DNA of 33,161 nt, taken from NCBI RefSeq assembly GCF_002837135.1, contig NZ_NWBQ01000067.1:1-33161 (forward strand), in the 5' to 3' direction. Positions 24,365-31,248 of the stretch are shown one piece after another. Each line of letters begins with the position of its first letter. Within the stretch, counting starts at the first letter, position 1. A program made the translations under genes and the position numbers. The DNA comes from Macromonas bipunctata. Lineage in GTDB: Bacteria; Pseudomonadota; Gammaproteobacteria; Burkholderiales; Burkholderiaceae_C. The notes under the pieces were generated by a model that was not told the origin of the DNA, did not search any database, and saw only the letters and a program-made list of their open reading frames with translations.

Positions 24365-26750
24365 AGCCCCCCGGTTTGAGTTCAAACAACTCGGCGTACT
24401 GAGCCTGCAAGGCCGCCAAGCGCACATCACTGCCCCACAGGCCTGTGGCCTGCTGCATCCACTCTTGGGCCTCGCGCTGCGACAGCGGCGTGACGTTGAA
24501 ATCGCGCAGCACCAACTGCCCATCCTTGTCCAGCGGGTCAAACCGCCACGCCAACGGCGTAACGGGCAGATGAAACACGCGGCTGGCCGGGCGGTTGCTG
24601 TCGAAAGGCAATGGGATGGCGTGCGCTTCGTTGAAACCCTCGCCCAAATCGAAATACAGCTTGGCGCAACCCTTGCGGGTGGCGGACTCGATGCGCACGT
24701 CCAGTTTGTGCCAACCATCGCGCGGTTGGCGGTAAGGTGGCCAGTCCATGCCAAAGTAAGGATCGTCACCCGTGGCACGCCAGCCGTGTGCCATGCCGGT
24801 GATGGGCTCCAAATCGTGCACGGGGCGCACCTGCGGCATGGGGCGCGGCTGCAAGCGCGGGGCACCGCCTTCCGGGGGGCGGGCGACCACATCAAAACCA
24901 TCCAGTGCATAGTGGCGTGTATCGTCAGCGCGCACCCCACCAGCCCAACGACGGACAAACACCGCCCGGTTGCGGGCAATGTGCTGCGTACGCTTGGGCG
25001 TGGCCGATTCGTGGTGCAGCACAGTGCTGTCGGCAGCGTACCAGCCACTGGCTCCACCGTGCGCACGGCTCAAGCGCAGGCACAGGTCAATGTCTTCCTG
25101 CCCATTGAGGTACACCGGATCGAAACCACGCACAGCGGCAAAGTCGGTGGCACGCACCGCCATGCAAGCGCCCGTGACCGCCTGCAAACGGCGGCTGCGC
25201 CCAGCCCAACGCTCATCGGGGCGCAAACCCGCGTACAACGCGTACCCCACCGGCTGATCGGGTGCAAACACCACGCCCATGCTTTGCACTGTTCCATTGG
25301 GGTACAACAAGCGGGGCTGTACCGCCACCACGTCGGGGCGGGCCAAGGGTTGCACCAAGGGTGGTAACCAGTTGGGCGTGACCACCGTATCGTTGTTGAG
25401 GAACACCACGTGTTGCCCGCTGCTGGCAGCAAAACCCAGGTTGCAACCCCAAGCGAAGTTGCAGTTGTGTGGCTGGCGCAATACGCGCACCTGCGGGTGT
25501 TGATCGGCCAGTTCTTGCAAAACCATCTGGGTGGTGGCATCGCTGCCGTTGTCCACCAGCAGCAGCTCAAAAGGCTGCTGTGTGTGCTGGCACACCGCCA
25601 CCACACAGGCCCGCGTCAGTTCCGGCTGGTTCAACACTGGCACCACCACCGACACCAGACCGGGCGTGCGCAAACGTTGCTGCTCGGCCATCCAGTCCAC
25701 CGGCTCAGCGGCCAGCACGGGCGCATACAATGCCGCGTCAAAATTTGGGCTGGGGGTACGGCCCTGAAACCTGCCTATCAACAGGTAATGCGCGGCCAAG
25801 TCCACCGGCGTACCCGCCAGTTCAGGGCACTGGGCCAAGTAGTGTGGAACTTCCAGCAAGCCTGTGCTGTGCCAGTGCGGCAATTCCTGCGCCAAGGTGC
25901 GGTACTGACGCATCACATCGCCCACGCCAGCTTGCCCCATTGGGCCAGGCGCTGCCACGGTGTGCAACACACCGCCCAACGCTTCCTCGTAGATCAACCC
26001 CACCTGCCCCCGCTGCCACACCGGCAAATAGCCCAACAGGCGCTCAATGGCGTGTACCGCTTGGCCGTCTTGCTGGTAACCCGCCTCCCACCAGGCCCCA
26101 GCATGTTCCAACAACGCCGTGGCCAGAGGTTGCAAGGTTTCGGGGCGCACCCAGAACATCGTACCCGCAAAAAAACCCCAATCGAAAGTACCGTCCTGCG
26201 GCCAAGGCTGACCCGTCCACAACGACCAGAACCGCTCCAGCTCCGGCGCGTTGTCCAGCATCAATTTGCGCACCGACTGGTACACACTGGACGGGCCTGC
26301 CAAGTGCAACGCCGGGTTGCTGGCGAACGCCTGCGCGGTCTGGTGGAACAAGGCATCGTCCCCGACCAAAGCGTCCAGCATCACGCCACGCCACACCTCG
26401 GCCAACTCGCCATCGCCCTGTTTGGTGTGCAGCTTGCAGACCGCCACATAGCCATGCCGCACCAGTTCGGGCACCAAATGCAACAGCGGCAGCACATCCA
26501 TGCCTGCGTTGGGGCGAGCGTGGATGCGTGCTTCGGCAAAATCGGCCCGCACCTGTGCTGTGACCGACTCTTGCCGATCGGTGGTGGTGGTGATCCAGAG
26601 ATCGAAGGGATGCGAGAGAGCACGCAAGCGTGCAGCGATCTCGGGCCACAACGCCGGGTAGTACACATGCACCACCACCGCCACCTTGGGCACAATGGCC
26701 CCAGAATGTGCGAGCGGCGTAGCACTGGCGGTATAAAAGTCAGGACTCAT
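24138..26750 (-). CDS. RgpF-like / GT2 multidomain glycosyltransferase (first part of split giant GT)
   Basis: The frame from ATG 26750 encodes 870 residues, of which about the first 793 are real. Residues 22 to about 290 match the rhamnan-synthesis RgpF-type domain (KVAVVVHVYYPALWPEIAAR, NAGMDVLPLLHLVPEL, VCKLHTKQGDGE). A GT2 domain follows from about 365 (LVSVVVPVLNQPELTRACVV, HVVFLNNDTVVTPNWLPPLV, NGQEDIDLCLRLS). A beta-rich segment after it (GWHKLDVRIESATRKGCAK) is common in such proteins. Family-like sequence stops at ELFELKPGG; the final 76 or so residues are frame-shifted sequence. Removing one G from the run at 24367-24372 would join it to the next frame, giving about 1,360 residues. 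ATG 26750 overlaps the stop of a galU remnant, so an upstream ATG at 26801 is not used. Confidence 0.83.
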   Translation of the reverse strand: MSPDFYTASATPLAHSGAIVPKVAVVVHVYYPALWPEIAARLRALSHPFDLWITTTTDRQESVTAQVRADFAEARIHARPNAGMDVLPLLHLVPELVRHGYVAVCKLHTKQGDGELAEVWRGVMLDALVGDDALFHQTAQAFASNPALHLAGPSSVYQSVRKLMLDNAPELERFWSLWTGQPWPQDGTFDWGFFAGTMFWVRPETLQPLATALLEHAGAWWEAGYQQDGQAVHAIERLLGYLPVWQRGQVGLIYEEALGGVLHTVAAPGPMGQAGVGDVMRQYRTLAQELPHWHSTGLLEVPHYLAQCPELAGTPVDLAAHYLLIGRFQGRTPSPNFDAALYAPVLAAEPVDWMAEQQRLRTPGLVSVVVPVLNQPELTRACVVAVCQHTQQPFELLLVDNGSDATTQMVLQELADQHPQVRVLRQPHNCNFAWGCNLGFAASSGQHVVFLNNDTVVTPNWLPPLVQPLARPDVVAVQPRLLYPNGTVQSMGVVFAPDQPVGYALYAGLRPDERWAGRSRRLQAVTGACMAVRATDFAAVRGFDPVYLNGQEDIDLCLRLSRAHGGASGWYAADSTVLHHESATPKRTQHIARNRAVFVRRWAGGVRADDTRHYALDGFDVVARPPEGGAPRLQPRPMPQVRPVHDLEPITGMAHGWRATGDDPYFGMDWPPYRQPRDGWHKLDVRIESATRKGCAKLYFDLGEGFNEAHAIPLPFDSNRPASRVFHLPVTPLAWRFDPLDKDGQLVLRDFNVTPLSQREAQEWMQQATGLWGSDVRLAALQAQYAELFELKPGGYGLPRLDRPGGNAQPAHAATGRCRHGQLGAAPAIDFGGDAHLQHARSVFAGLYRFGAGAGVPTLGTVHCRRPFTR
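24367..24372 (-). other. six-G tract at the frame switch
   Basis: The coding strand reads AAACCGGGGGGCTATGGCC. With six Gs the upstream frame runs into non-homologous sequence and stops 230 bases later. With five Gs it would read Lys-Pro-Gly-Ala-Met-Ala-Tyr-His-Asp-Trp and continue into the two downstream GT2 domains. The tract could be a sequencing or assembly error, a real inactivating mutation, a phase-variation switch or a programmed slip site. The sequence alone cannot decide. Confidence 0.7.
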
Positions 26751-26826
26751 TGGGGTGTACAGCGGCATGTTCGGCAGTATACGTTTGCAGCAAGCGGGCA
26801 AAGTCGGCCTCGACTTCAGGATGCTT
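26738..26826. repeat. junction repeat, copy A (galU 3' end / GT 5' end)
   Basis: 89 bases that match 27734-27822 in the same orientation at 82 positions (seven substitutions, no gaps). The copy spans the end of a galU-like frame and the first bases of the large glycosyltransferase. Weaker similarity continues a few tens of bases to the left, into the GT N-terminus. The two copies bracket the MNT-HEPN pair. Confidence 0.93.
26740..26826 (-). pseudogene. galU C-terminal remnant (28 codons plus stop)
   Basis: In-frame fragment reading [20 protein letters not shown] and then AAVHPNES-stop. It differs from the intact GalU C-terminus (KHPEVGADF..., AAAQPNES) at three residues. Nothing of GalU remains upstream of the KHPEV segment, where sequence next to the HEPN gene takes over. 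It shows that the large glycosyltransferase once followed a galU gene directly, with its ATG overlapping the galU stop. Confidence 0.88.
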
Positions 26827-26859
26827 CAGGGATCGCCTTCCGGCCTTGCGTGCAGATAT

Positions 26860-27348
26860 TCAATTTGCCAGCCCCAGGCGCACAGCTTCGGCGTGCGCCT
26901 TTTCAACGACTTGAAACAGCATGTCGCACGCTTGTTGTGCGGCCAACAAGCTGTCCAAGAAAGTCTGGGCATCGTGCATGTACTCGTGCACCAAGGCGTT
27001 GCGCAGTCTGCGCGCGGCAATGAACGCATCGGCACAGGCCAGCAGATCCAGTCTTTCGGCAATGGCCAGTGTATCGAGCAACGTCTTGCTCCTTTCACCG
27101 ACCAAGGCCGCCATGCGTGGCAGCAGTTTTTCGCCCAGATGGTCTTGCAGTCTGCCAAAGCGGCTGACGAAGGCCTCGACTTTTTCAGCCACCTCAGGCT
27201 GGTCGCCCAGGCCTTGCACCCAAGCCAGGTCGATGGGCAACGCAAACAAGGTGGTTTGGCTGTAGCGCAGGTGTCCAGCCTCCTTGCGCGCCAAGTCGAG
27301 CGCCAGCAGCGCGGGTTGTGCGTGTTCGGGCAGGTATTTGAGGCTCAT
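26860..27348 (-). CDS. HEPN-domain protein, toxin partner of MNT (HepT-like)
   Basis: A 162-residue all-alpha HEPN protein. The diagnostic RX4HXY RNase motif is intact: Arg116-Asn-Ala-Leu-Val-His121-Glu-Tyr123 in RRLRNALVHEYMHD. In characterised HepT/MntA pairs this motif forms the RNase active site in a dimer, and the tyrosine after the histidine is AMPylated by the MNT antitoxin. The longer N-terminal part (SLKYLPEHAQPALLALDLAR) is more divergent. It overlaps the MNT gene upstream by 4 bases (ATGA), a typical toxin-antitoxin arrangement. Its composition is GC-rich like the host. It lies inside a polysaccharide locus between two copies of the galU/GT junction, so it is a recent insertion there. 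Confidence 0.86.
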   Translation of the reverse strand: MSLKYLPEHAQPALLALDLARKEAGHLRYSQTTLFALPIDLAWVQGLGDQPEVAEKVEAFVSRFGRLQDHLGEKLLPRMAALVGERSKTLLDTLAIAERLDLLACADAFIAARRLRNALVHEYMHDAQTFLDSLLAAQQACDMLFQVVEKAHAEAVRLGLAN

Positions 27349-27644
27349 AGCTGGATACCGGTCTGTCGTGCAATGTCCAGCACGGGGGCTGGCGGGGTGG
27401 CGCTGTCCTTGAGCAGGATGTCGATCTTGCGGTCGCCCAACTGGCGAATCAGTGCCACATAGATGACCCCGAGGGTGGCGGCACGGTTGGCCACCCGCTG
27501 GTCGGTTTCGAACAGCAGGTCAATGTCTCCGCCTTTTTTTGCGTCGTCCACACGCGAGCCAAACAGAATCACTCTGGCACCATCGCCCAACACCGCACAG
27601 GCGGTTTGCTTGATGGCTTCAATCTGTTCTGGGTTCAGGCGCAT
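27345..27644 (-). CDS. MNT-type minimal nucleotidyltransferase antitoxin (MntA-like)
   Basis: A 99-residue nucleotidyltransferase. The polymerase-beta signature is Gly29-Ser30-Arg-Val followed by Asp40-Ile-Asp42 in LFGSRVDDAKKGGDIDLLFE, giving the G-S...D-x-D metal site. A third acidic residue is likely in DRKIDILLKD (about 72-81). In HepT/MntA systems this enzyme adds AMP units to the HEPN toxin, silencing it. The ATG at 27644 is the only good start. It overlaps the HEPN gene by 4 bases. Upstream lies an 11-bp inverted repeat (27681-27691/27729-27739) that could take part in regulation. Confidence 0.87.
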   Translation of the reverse strand: MRLNPEQIEAIKQTACAVLGDGARVILFGSRVDDAKKGGDIDLLFETDQRVANRAATLGVIYVALIRQLGDRKIDILLKDSATPPAPVLDIARQTGIQL

Positions 27645-27671
27645 GGTGGCATGCTCAAGCCGTTGGGCGTT

Positions 27672-27746
27672 TCAACCGTGCTGACTTGCACGCATCGATG
27701 GCGTAGCGGCGGTAGTGGCCCCGGCGGTGTGCAAGTCAGGATTCAT
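27672..27746 (-). pseudogene. remnant of the large glycosyltransferase 5' end
   Basis: Overlapping the galU stop, ATG 27746 opens 24 codons (MNPDLHTAG..., then a stop at 27672-27674). MNPD-TA and a following ATP resemble the start of the intact glycosyltransferase at 26750 (MSPDFYTASATP). It is therefore a decayed copy of that gene's first codons, left next to galU when the MNT-HEPN segment was inserted. I see no sign that it is a functional peptide. Confidence 0.6.
27681..27739. promoter_or_regulatory. 11-bp perfect inverted repeat between galU and MNT
   Basis: CTGACTTGCAC (27681-27691) and GTGCAAGTCAG (27729-27739) are perfect inverse complements 37 bases apart; the second overlaps the galU stop codon. 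No T run follows on the minus strand, so it is not a classic terminator. It could be an operator for the downstream MNT-HEPN pair, an mRNA hairpin, or an end of the inserted segment. Confidence 0.4.
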
Positions 27747-27822
27747 TGGGCTGTGCGGCGGCATGTTCGGCAGTGTAGGTTTGCAGCAAGCGGGCAAAGT
27801 CGGCCCCGACTTCAGGATGCTT
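27734..27822. repeat. junction repeat, copy B (galU 3' end / GT 5' remnant)
   Basis: This is the partner of 26738-26826 (82 of 89 identical, direct orientation, 996 bases apart). This copy belongs to the intact galU gene and runs into the decayed glycosyltransferase start. Confidence 0.93.
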
Positions 27823-28638
27823 GAGGGCCAGCGCCAGCGTGGCGTCTAGGTAACCCAGCTTGGAACCGCAATCGTAACGCTTGCCCTGGTAGCGGTAGGC
27901 CAGCACCTGCTCCTCGGCCAGCAAGGCGGCAATGCCGTCGGTCAGCTGGATCTCACCCCCCGCGCCCTTGCCGATATGGGCCAGGTGGTGGAAGATGCGC
28001 GGCGTGAGCACATAGCGCCCCACCACCGCCAGCGTGGAAGGTGCCTGCTCCGGCTGGGGCTTTTCCACGATACGGCGCACCGCCTCCAGATCGTCGGCCA
28101 CCGGGCGGCTGTCCACAATGCCGTAGCTCTTGGTGTCGGCCAGCGGCACTTGCTGCACACCCAATACCGAGCACTTGTAGTAGTCGTACACGTCCACCAT
28201 CTGGCGCATCACGGGCTGGTGGCCCTGACCGTCGAGCAAATCATCGGCCAGCAGCACCGCAAACGGCTCGTTGCCCACCACCGGCTGCGCACACAGCACC
28301 GCATGGCCCAACCCCAGCGCCTCGGCTTGCCGAATATAAATACATTTAATGTGCGACGGCAGCAGCGAACGCACAAACGCCAGCATCTCGGTCTTGCCGC
28401 GCCGCTCCAGTTCGGTTTCCAACTCGTAGGCCTTGTCGAAGTGGTCCTCGATCGCACGCTTGCTGCGCCCCGTCACAAAAATCATGTCGGTGATGCCAGC
28501 GGCCACCGCCTCTTCCACCGCGTACTGGATCAGCGGCTTGTCCACCACCGGCAACATCTCCTTGGGGCTGGCCTTGGTGGCGGGCAAAAAACGGGTGCCC
28601 AGACCCGCAACGGGAAAGACGGCTTTGGTAACTTTCAT
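27736..28638 (-). CDS. galU: UTP-glucose-1-phosphate uridylyltransferase GalU
   Basis: A 300-residue enzyme making UDP-glucose from UTP and glucose-1-phosphate, the precursor used by the Ugd enzyme upstream and by glycosyltransferases. Motifs: [20 protein letters not shown] (nucleotide binding, residues 5-24), [30 protein letters not shown] (catalytic Asp), RIVEKPQ, and [16 protein letters not shown]. Length and C-terminus fit bacterial GalU. A strong Shine-Dalgarno AAAGGAG (28653-28647) lies 8 bases before ATG 28638, better than most genes here. The preceding 59-base gap is very AT-rich and includes a TATAAA, so galU may have its own promoter, though no good -35 is visible. Confidence 0.97.
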   Translation of the reverse strand: MKVTKAVFPVAGLGTRFLPATKASPKEMLPVVDKPLIQYAVEEAVAAGITDMIFVTGRSKRAIEDHFDKAYELETELERRGKTEMLAFVRSLLPSHIKCIYIRQAEALGLGHAVLCAQPVVGNEPFAVLLADDLLDGQGHQPVMRQMVDVYDYYKCSVLGVQQVPLADTKSYGIVDSRPVADDLEAVRRIVEKPQPEQAPSTLAVVGRYVLTPRIFHHLAHIGKGAGGEIQLTDGIAALLAEEQVLAYRYQGKRYDCGSKLGYLDATLALALKHPEVGADFARLLQTYTAEHAAAQPNES

Positions 28639-28646
28639 TGCTTTAT

Positions 28647-28653
28647 CTCCTTT
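28647..28653 (-). promoter_or_regulatory. strong Shine-Dalgarno of galU
   Basis: AAAGGAG on the minus strand, 8 bases from ATG 28638. It stands out because most neighbouring genes rely on overlaps with weak or no ribosome-binding sites, suggesting galU is translated independently of the MNT-HEPN pair upstream. Confidence 0.8.
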
Positions 28654-28697
28654 AAAAATTTAGAAATTTATAAAAAGCATTTTTGATTTAAAAATAC

Positions 28698-29111
28698 TTA
28701 CTTTTTCAAAATTGGTTCAAGTAAAAAGTTCACAATAAACTCGAACTTTTGGCTGGTCACTAGACCCAGCACTTGCTGCATATCGATATTCATGTAGTCG
28801 TGCACGATGCGGTTGCGCAGGCCGACCACAGCGTTCCAGACAGACAAATCCTCGTGCCGAATTTTGCCCAGCAAAGCCAGTGAACGGAAGGCATCGTAGG
28901 CTGAAACGGGCACTGGAGCTTGGCAATGCTTGAGCCATTGCTTGGACTTTCCGATGGCGTTTTCGATCAACACCTGCAAAGCGTGCAGGACACCACCTTC
29001 CTCCAGCGGGGTGAGGGCGCGCTGCTGCAAAATTTCCACAGCCGAACGCAACAGCGCCCGGTTGTCGGCCGCAATACGGGCGGTCTCCTGCTGGTACAAC
29101 TCAAGCTGCAT
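28698..29111 (-). CDS. second HEPN-domain protein (HepT-like)
   Basis: A 137-residue HEPN protein. The RX4HXY motif reads Arg99-Asn-Arg-Ile-Val-His104-Asp-Tyr106 in VVGLRNRIVHDYMNID, with the AMPylation-site tyrosine kept. The N-terminal helices (LLRSAVEILQQ, VLHALQVLIENAIGKSKQWL) resemble HepT and DUF86 proteins, closer to the classical family than the HEPN gene at 26860. The frame is open upstream, but homology begins at ATG 29111, which overlaps the MNT gene by 11 bases. The 3' end (FEFIVNFLLEPILKK) is AT-rich. Probably a toxin RNase kept in check by its MNT partner. Confidence 0.87.
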   Translation of the reverse strand: MQLELYQQETARIAADNRALLRSAVEILQQRALTPLEEGGVLHALQVLIENAIGKSKQWLKHCQAPVPVSAYDAFRSLALLGKIRHEDLSVWNAVVGLRNRIVHDYMNIDMQQVLGLVTSQKFEFIVNFLLEPILKK

Positions 29112-29481
29112 GGCGCTGCTCCCATTCCCAATCTTCCAGTTCACGCCACGTGCGCTGCAAGAAGTGTATCCAAGCCAAGGTATGCTCACCGTGCAGCACC
29201 ACACCGTCCTGGGCCACGGTGGCACGCATGGCCAAATTGGCTTGCCGCAGGTCGATGAGATCAACTTTTTCAGGCATGGTACCCAACGCTTGGGCCAACT
29301 GGTGGCGCAAGGTTTCGGTTTGGCCCAAAACTGTCCAAAAGTCCAGACCATAGGCCCAGCGCACAGCAATGTCCCAGTCGCTGTGGGCATTTGCCTGCCC
29401 ACTGGCGCGGCTGCCCACCAACACAGCAAAATCCAATGGCTCGTATTGGGCCAAGACAGCCTGCAACCGTTCACTCGCCAT
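29101..29481 (-). CDS. second MNT-type nucleotidyltransferase antitoxin
   Basis: About 126 residues from ATG 29481 (alternative in-frame ATGs at 29505 and near 29517 would lengthen it). The nucleotidyltransferase motif is Gly23-Ser24-Arg-Ala-Ser-Gly, ending in Ser34-Asp35-Trp-Asp37 (LVGSRASGQANAHSDWDIAV), with KVDLIDLRQANL (about 83-94) providing a later acidic residue. It is expected to AMPylate the overlapping HEPN protein downstream. It differs clearly from the MNT at 27345, so the two modules were acquired separately rather than by duplication. Confidence 0.86.
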   Translation of the reverse strand: MASERLQAVLAQYEPLDFAVLVGSRASGQANAHSDWDIAVRWAYGLDFWTVLGQTETLRHQLAQALGTMPEKVDLIDLRQANLAMRATVAQDGVVLHGEHTLAWIHFLQRTWRELEDWEWEQRHAA

Positions 29482-29541
29482 ACCGGTACTCAGCGTCCAA
29501 GGCATCAGATTACACACCCCACAGCAAGCTGTTGACTTTTA

Positions 29542-29579
29542 CAGATGAAATCTGAGGATTGCCGCTCAATTTTGGTCAA
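29542..29579 (-). promoter_or_regulatory. possible promoter/operator of the second MNT-HEPN pair
   Basis: In the gap between the sulfotransferase and MNT genes, the minus strand carries TTGACC (29579-29574) and, 18 bases on, a weak -10-like TCAGAT (29555-29550). The -10 overlaps a perfect 13-base palindrome, CAGAT-GAA-ATCTG at 29542-29554. A palindrome over a promoter is the expected place for autoregulation, but the -10 match is poor. Confidence 0.3.
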
Positions 29580-29628
29580 TTCTTTTACTTTAAGGAAAAT
29601 TGCACTTCAAATTTGAAACCTTGCAAAA

Positions 29629-31200
29629 TTAAAGACGATCTAGCTCTGAACCTGAAATCATCAAATCCTTGAGCAATTCAAGCTGTGCTTCAGCCCGTAA
29701 CAACTGAACGCGCAAAGCATCAGACTCAGAAGCCTGCTTTTGCAATGCGCTATTTTTTTCAGCCAACTCCATTTTCAACGATGAAACCTCAGCGATTGAT
29801 GTCTTCAACGCTTGCTGTGCGTTATCCGCCTGCCGGATGGATGATTGCAAACGGTTCACAACACCAGGTACACCTTCGCTCAACAATCGAAATTTGACCT
29901 TAGCAGTCAGGGTCCAGCCTTCACCTGCTTCGGTCAAAATTGCTTCGGGTATCGCCAGCTCAGCCTTAGGATCAAATCCAGTCGAAATAACTGTAAAACC
30001 AGATCTATCGCCTTCATCGAAAAATAGCCGCATGTCAGCAGAAATATTTACAAAATCATGCCTATCCTTGGCCGTCCATCGAACGCCGCCCATCGCATCG
30101 TTTAGTGAAATTTCCCTTACTTCGCACAGTGCGGGTCGATCTGTCAGATCAAGACGCAAGGAAAGAAAACGGTCTGGCGTGGCAGGCAGCGAAAATACCA
30201 ATGTTTGCTCATCCCCCCCAAATTTGCAAGGCTGAACCAAACTTCGGGATTGGAGGTAATTAAGACTTGGCGTTTTCCAGTAAACCGTTGCATACGCATT
30301 TTGACTGGCAGCGTCGTAGATGGCTTGGCCCGGTACAAAAATCTGAGATTCCATCGCCTCGATGCGTGCAGACTTCGCTAACCAAGGCTCCAGCATAGCC
30401 CGCAGCGTATCAAGTTTGTCTTGCAGTTGATCAAACACAGCCGGCGAAGCGTCATAAAAATGACGATCGAACGCTTTATACACCTCGTGGGCAAAATCAA
30501 TAAATATAGAACTTTCTATTGAAAGCGCATCAGATTTGTGGTTAAGTTCTAGAGCAAGAAAAGAACAAGCATCAGATAATGTTTTAGGATCCGCTGCCAA
30601 AAATGCCGTACCTAATCGATTATCTAACTCCCCAAGAACATCACGGGTTTTATTCAGCAGATCTTCGTACCTGACAAGTGCTCTCACTTGTCCACGTGAG
30701 TGGCGTTCTGCATCAATCAAATAAGCAGCATACAGCAAAGCCGAATGATTTGGATGCACTCTGCTTCTTCGCAACAAAGATTTAATTATATCATCCGGAT
30801 TTCGTAACGTAAAAATATACAGTGCTCTTTCTTTAATCTCATCAAATGTTTTTAACCAAAAAGGCAGTGTTCTACAAACACGTGGATCCTTAAGTACTTT
30901 ATTGCTTTTTTCACTATACTGGTCAAGGAAAACTTTTTTAGTTTGCTTTATTAAATTTAAGCAGCCATTATTTTCTTCTATTTTTTTTGCAGGGCCAGCA
31001 TCTTGCCAACCCACCAAATCCATTGCCTGAAGTAGATTTTTATTGTGAGCAACAATTTTCTTGTCTTCAAAATATCCTTTTTTGTTAAATTCATCTCCCA
31101 AGATTAACTGATGTCCGGGGAAATAATCAAAATGCGTGATAAGCCCTGCGGTAGCAGATGTACCACTACGGTGCATTCCAAGCAAAACAATCAGCGACAT
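29629..31200 (-). CDS. sulfotransferase-domain protein with C-terminal coiled coil
   Basis: About 523 residues. The N-terminal sulfotransferase domain contains the PAPS loop IVLLGMHRSGTSATAGLI (4-21), the block KVLKDPRVCRTLPFWL (about 108-123), and LYIFTLRNPDDIIKSLLRRS with the 3'-phosphate contacts. A middle segment (QTLVFSLPATPDRFLSLRLD) looks like the beta-rich domain seen in the large glycosyltransferase of this locus. The last 70 or so residues are a predicted coiled coil (SSLKMELAEKNSALQKQASE). The start at ATG 31200 is chosen because the P-loop begins there; the frame is open 10 codons further. Composition is more AT-rich than galU or ugd. It is probably a fourth glycan sulfotransferase; P-loop proteins of this type are sometimes only 'sulfotransferase-like'. 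Confidence 0.8.
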   Translation of the reverse strand: MSLIVLLGMHRSGTSATAGLITHFDYFPGHQLILGDEFNKKGYFEDKKIVAHNKNLLQAMDLVGWQDAGPAKKIEENNGCLNLIKQTKKVFLDQYSEKSNKVLKDPRVCRTLPFWLKTFDEIKERALYIFTLRNPDDIIKSLLRRSRVHPNHSALLYAAYLIDAERHSRGQVRALVRYEDLLNKTRDVLGELDNRLGTAFLAADPKTLSDACSFLALELNHKSDALSIESSIFIDFAHEVYKAFDRHFYDASPAVFDQLQDKLDTLRAMLEPWLAKSARIEAMESQIFVPGQAIYDAASQNAYATVYWKTPSLNYLQSRSLVQPCKFGGDEQTLVFSLPATPDRFLSLRLDLTDRPALCEVREISLNDAMGGVRWTAKDRHDFVNISADMRLFFDEGDRSGFTVISTGFDPKAELAIPEAILTEAGEGWTLTAKVKFRLLSEGVPGVVNRLQSSIRQADNAQQALKTSIAEVSSLKMELAEKNSALQKQASESDALRVQLLRAEAQLELLKDLMISGSELDRL

Positions 31201-31248
31201 TTTTCTAGCCCTAACTTCTCGGCGGTTCAAACATAAAACTTAGCAGTT

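Noticed and set aside
24365-25066. The first 234 codons of the long frame ending at 22658
   Set aside because: Cys/Arg/Ser-rich translation without homology; it is the out-of-frame shadow of the RgpF/GT2 gene. Real coding in this frame starts at about 24372.
27708-27715. GGCGGTAG, resembling the ops (RfaH) element of polysaccharide operons
   Set aside because: It is on the + strand, opposite to transcription of the locus, and the following bases do not fit the longer consensus.
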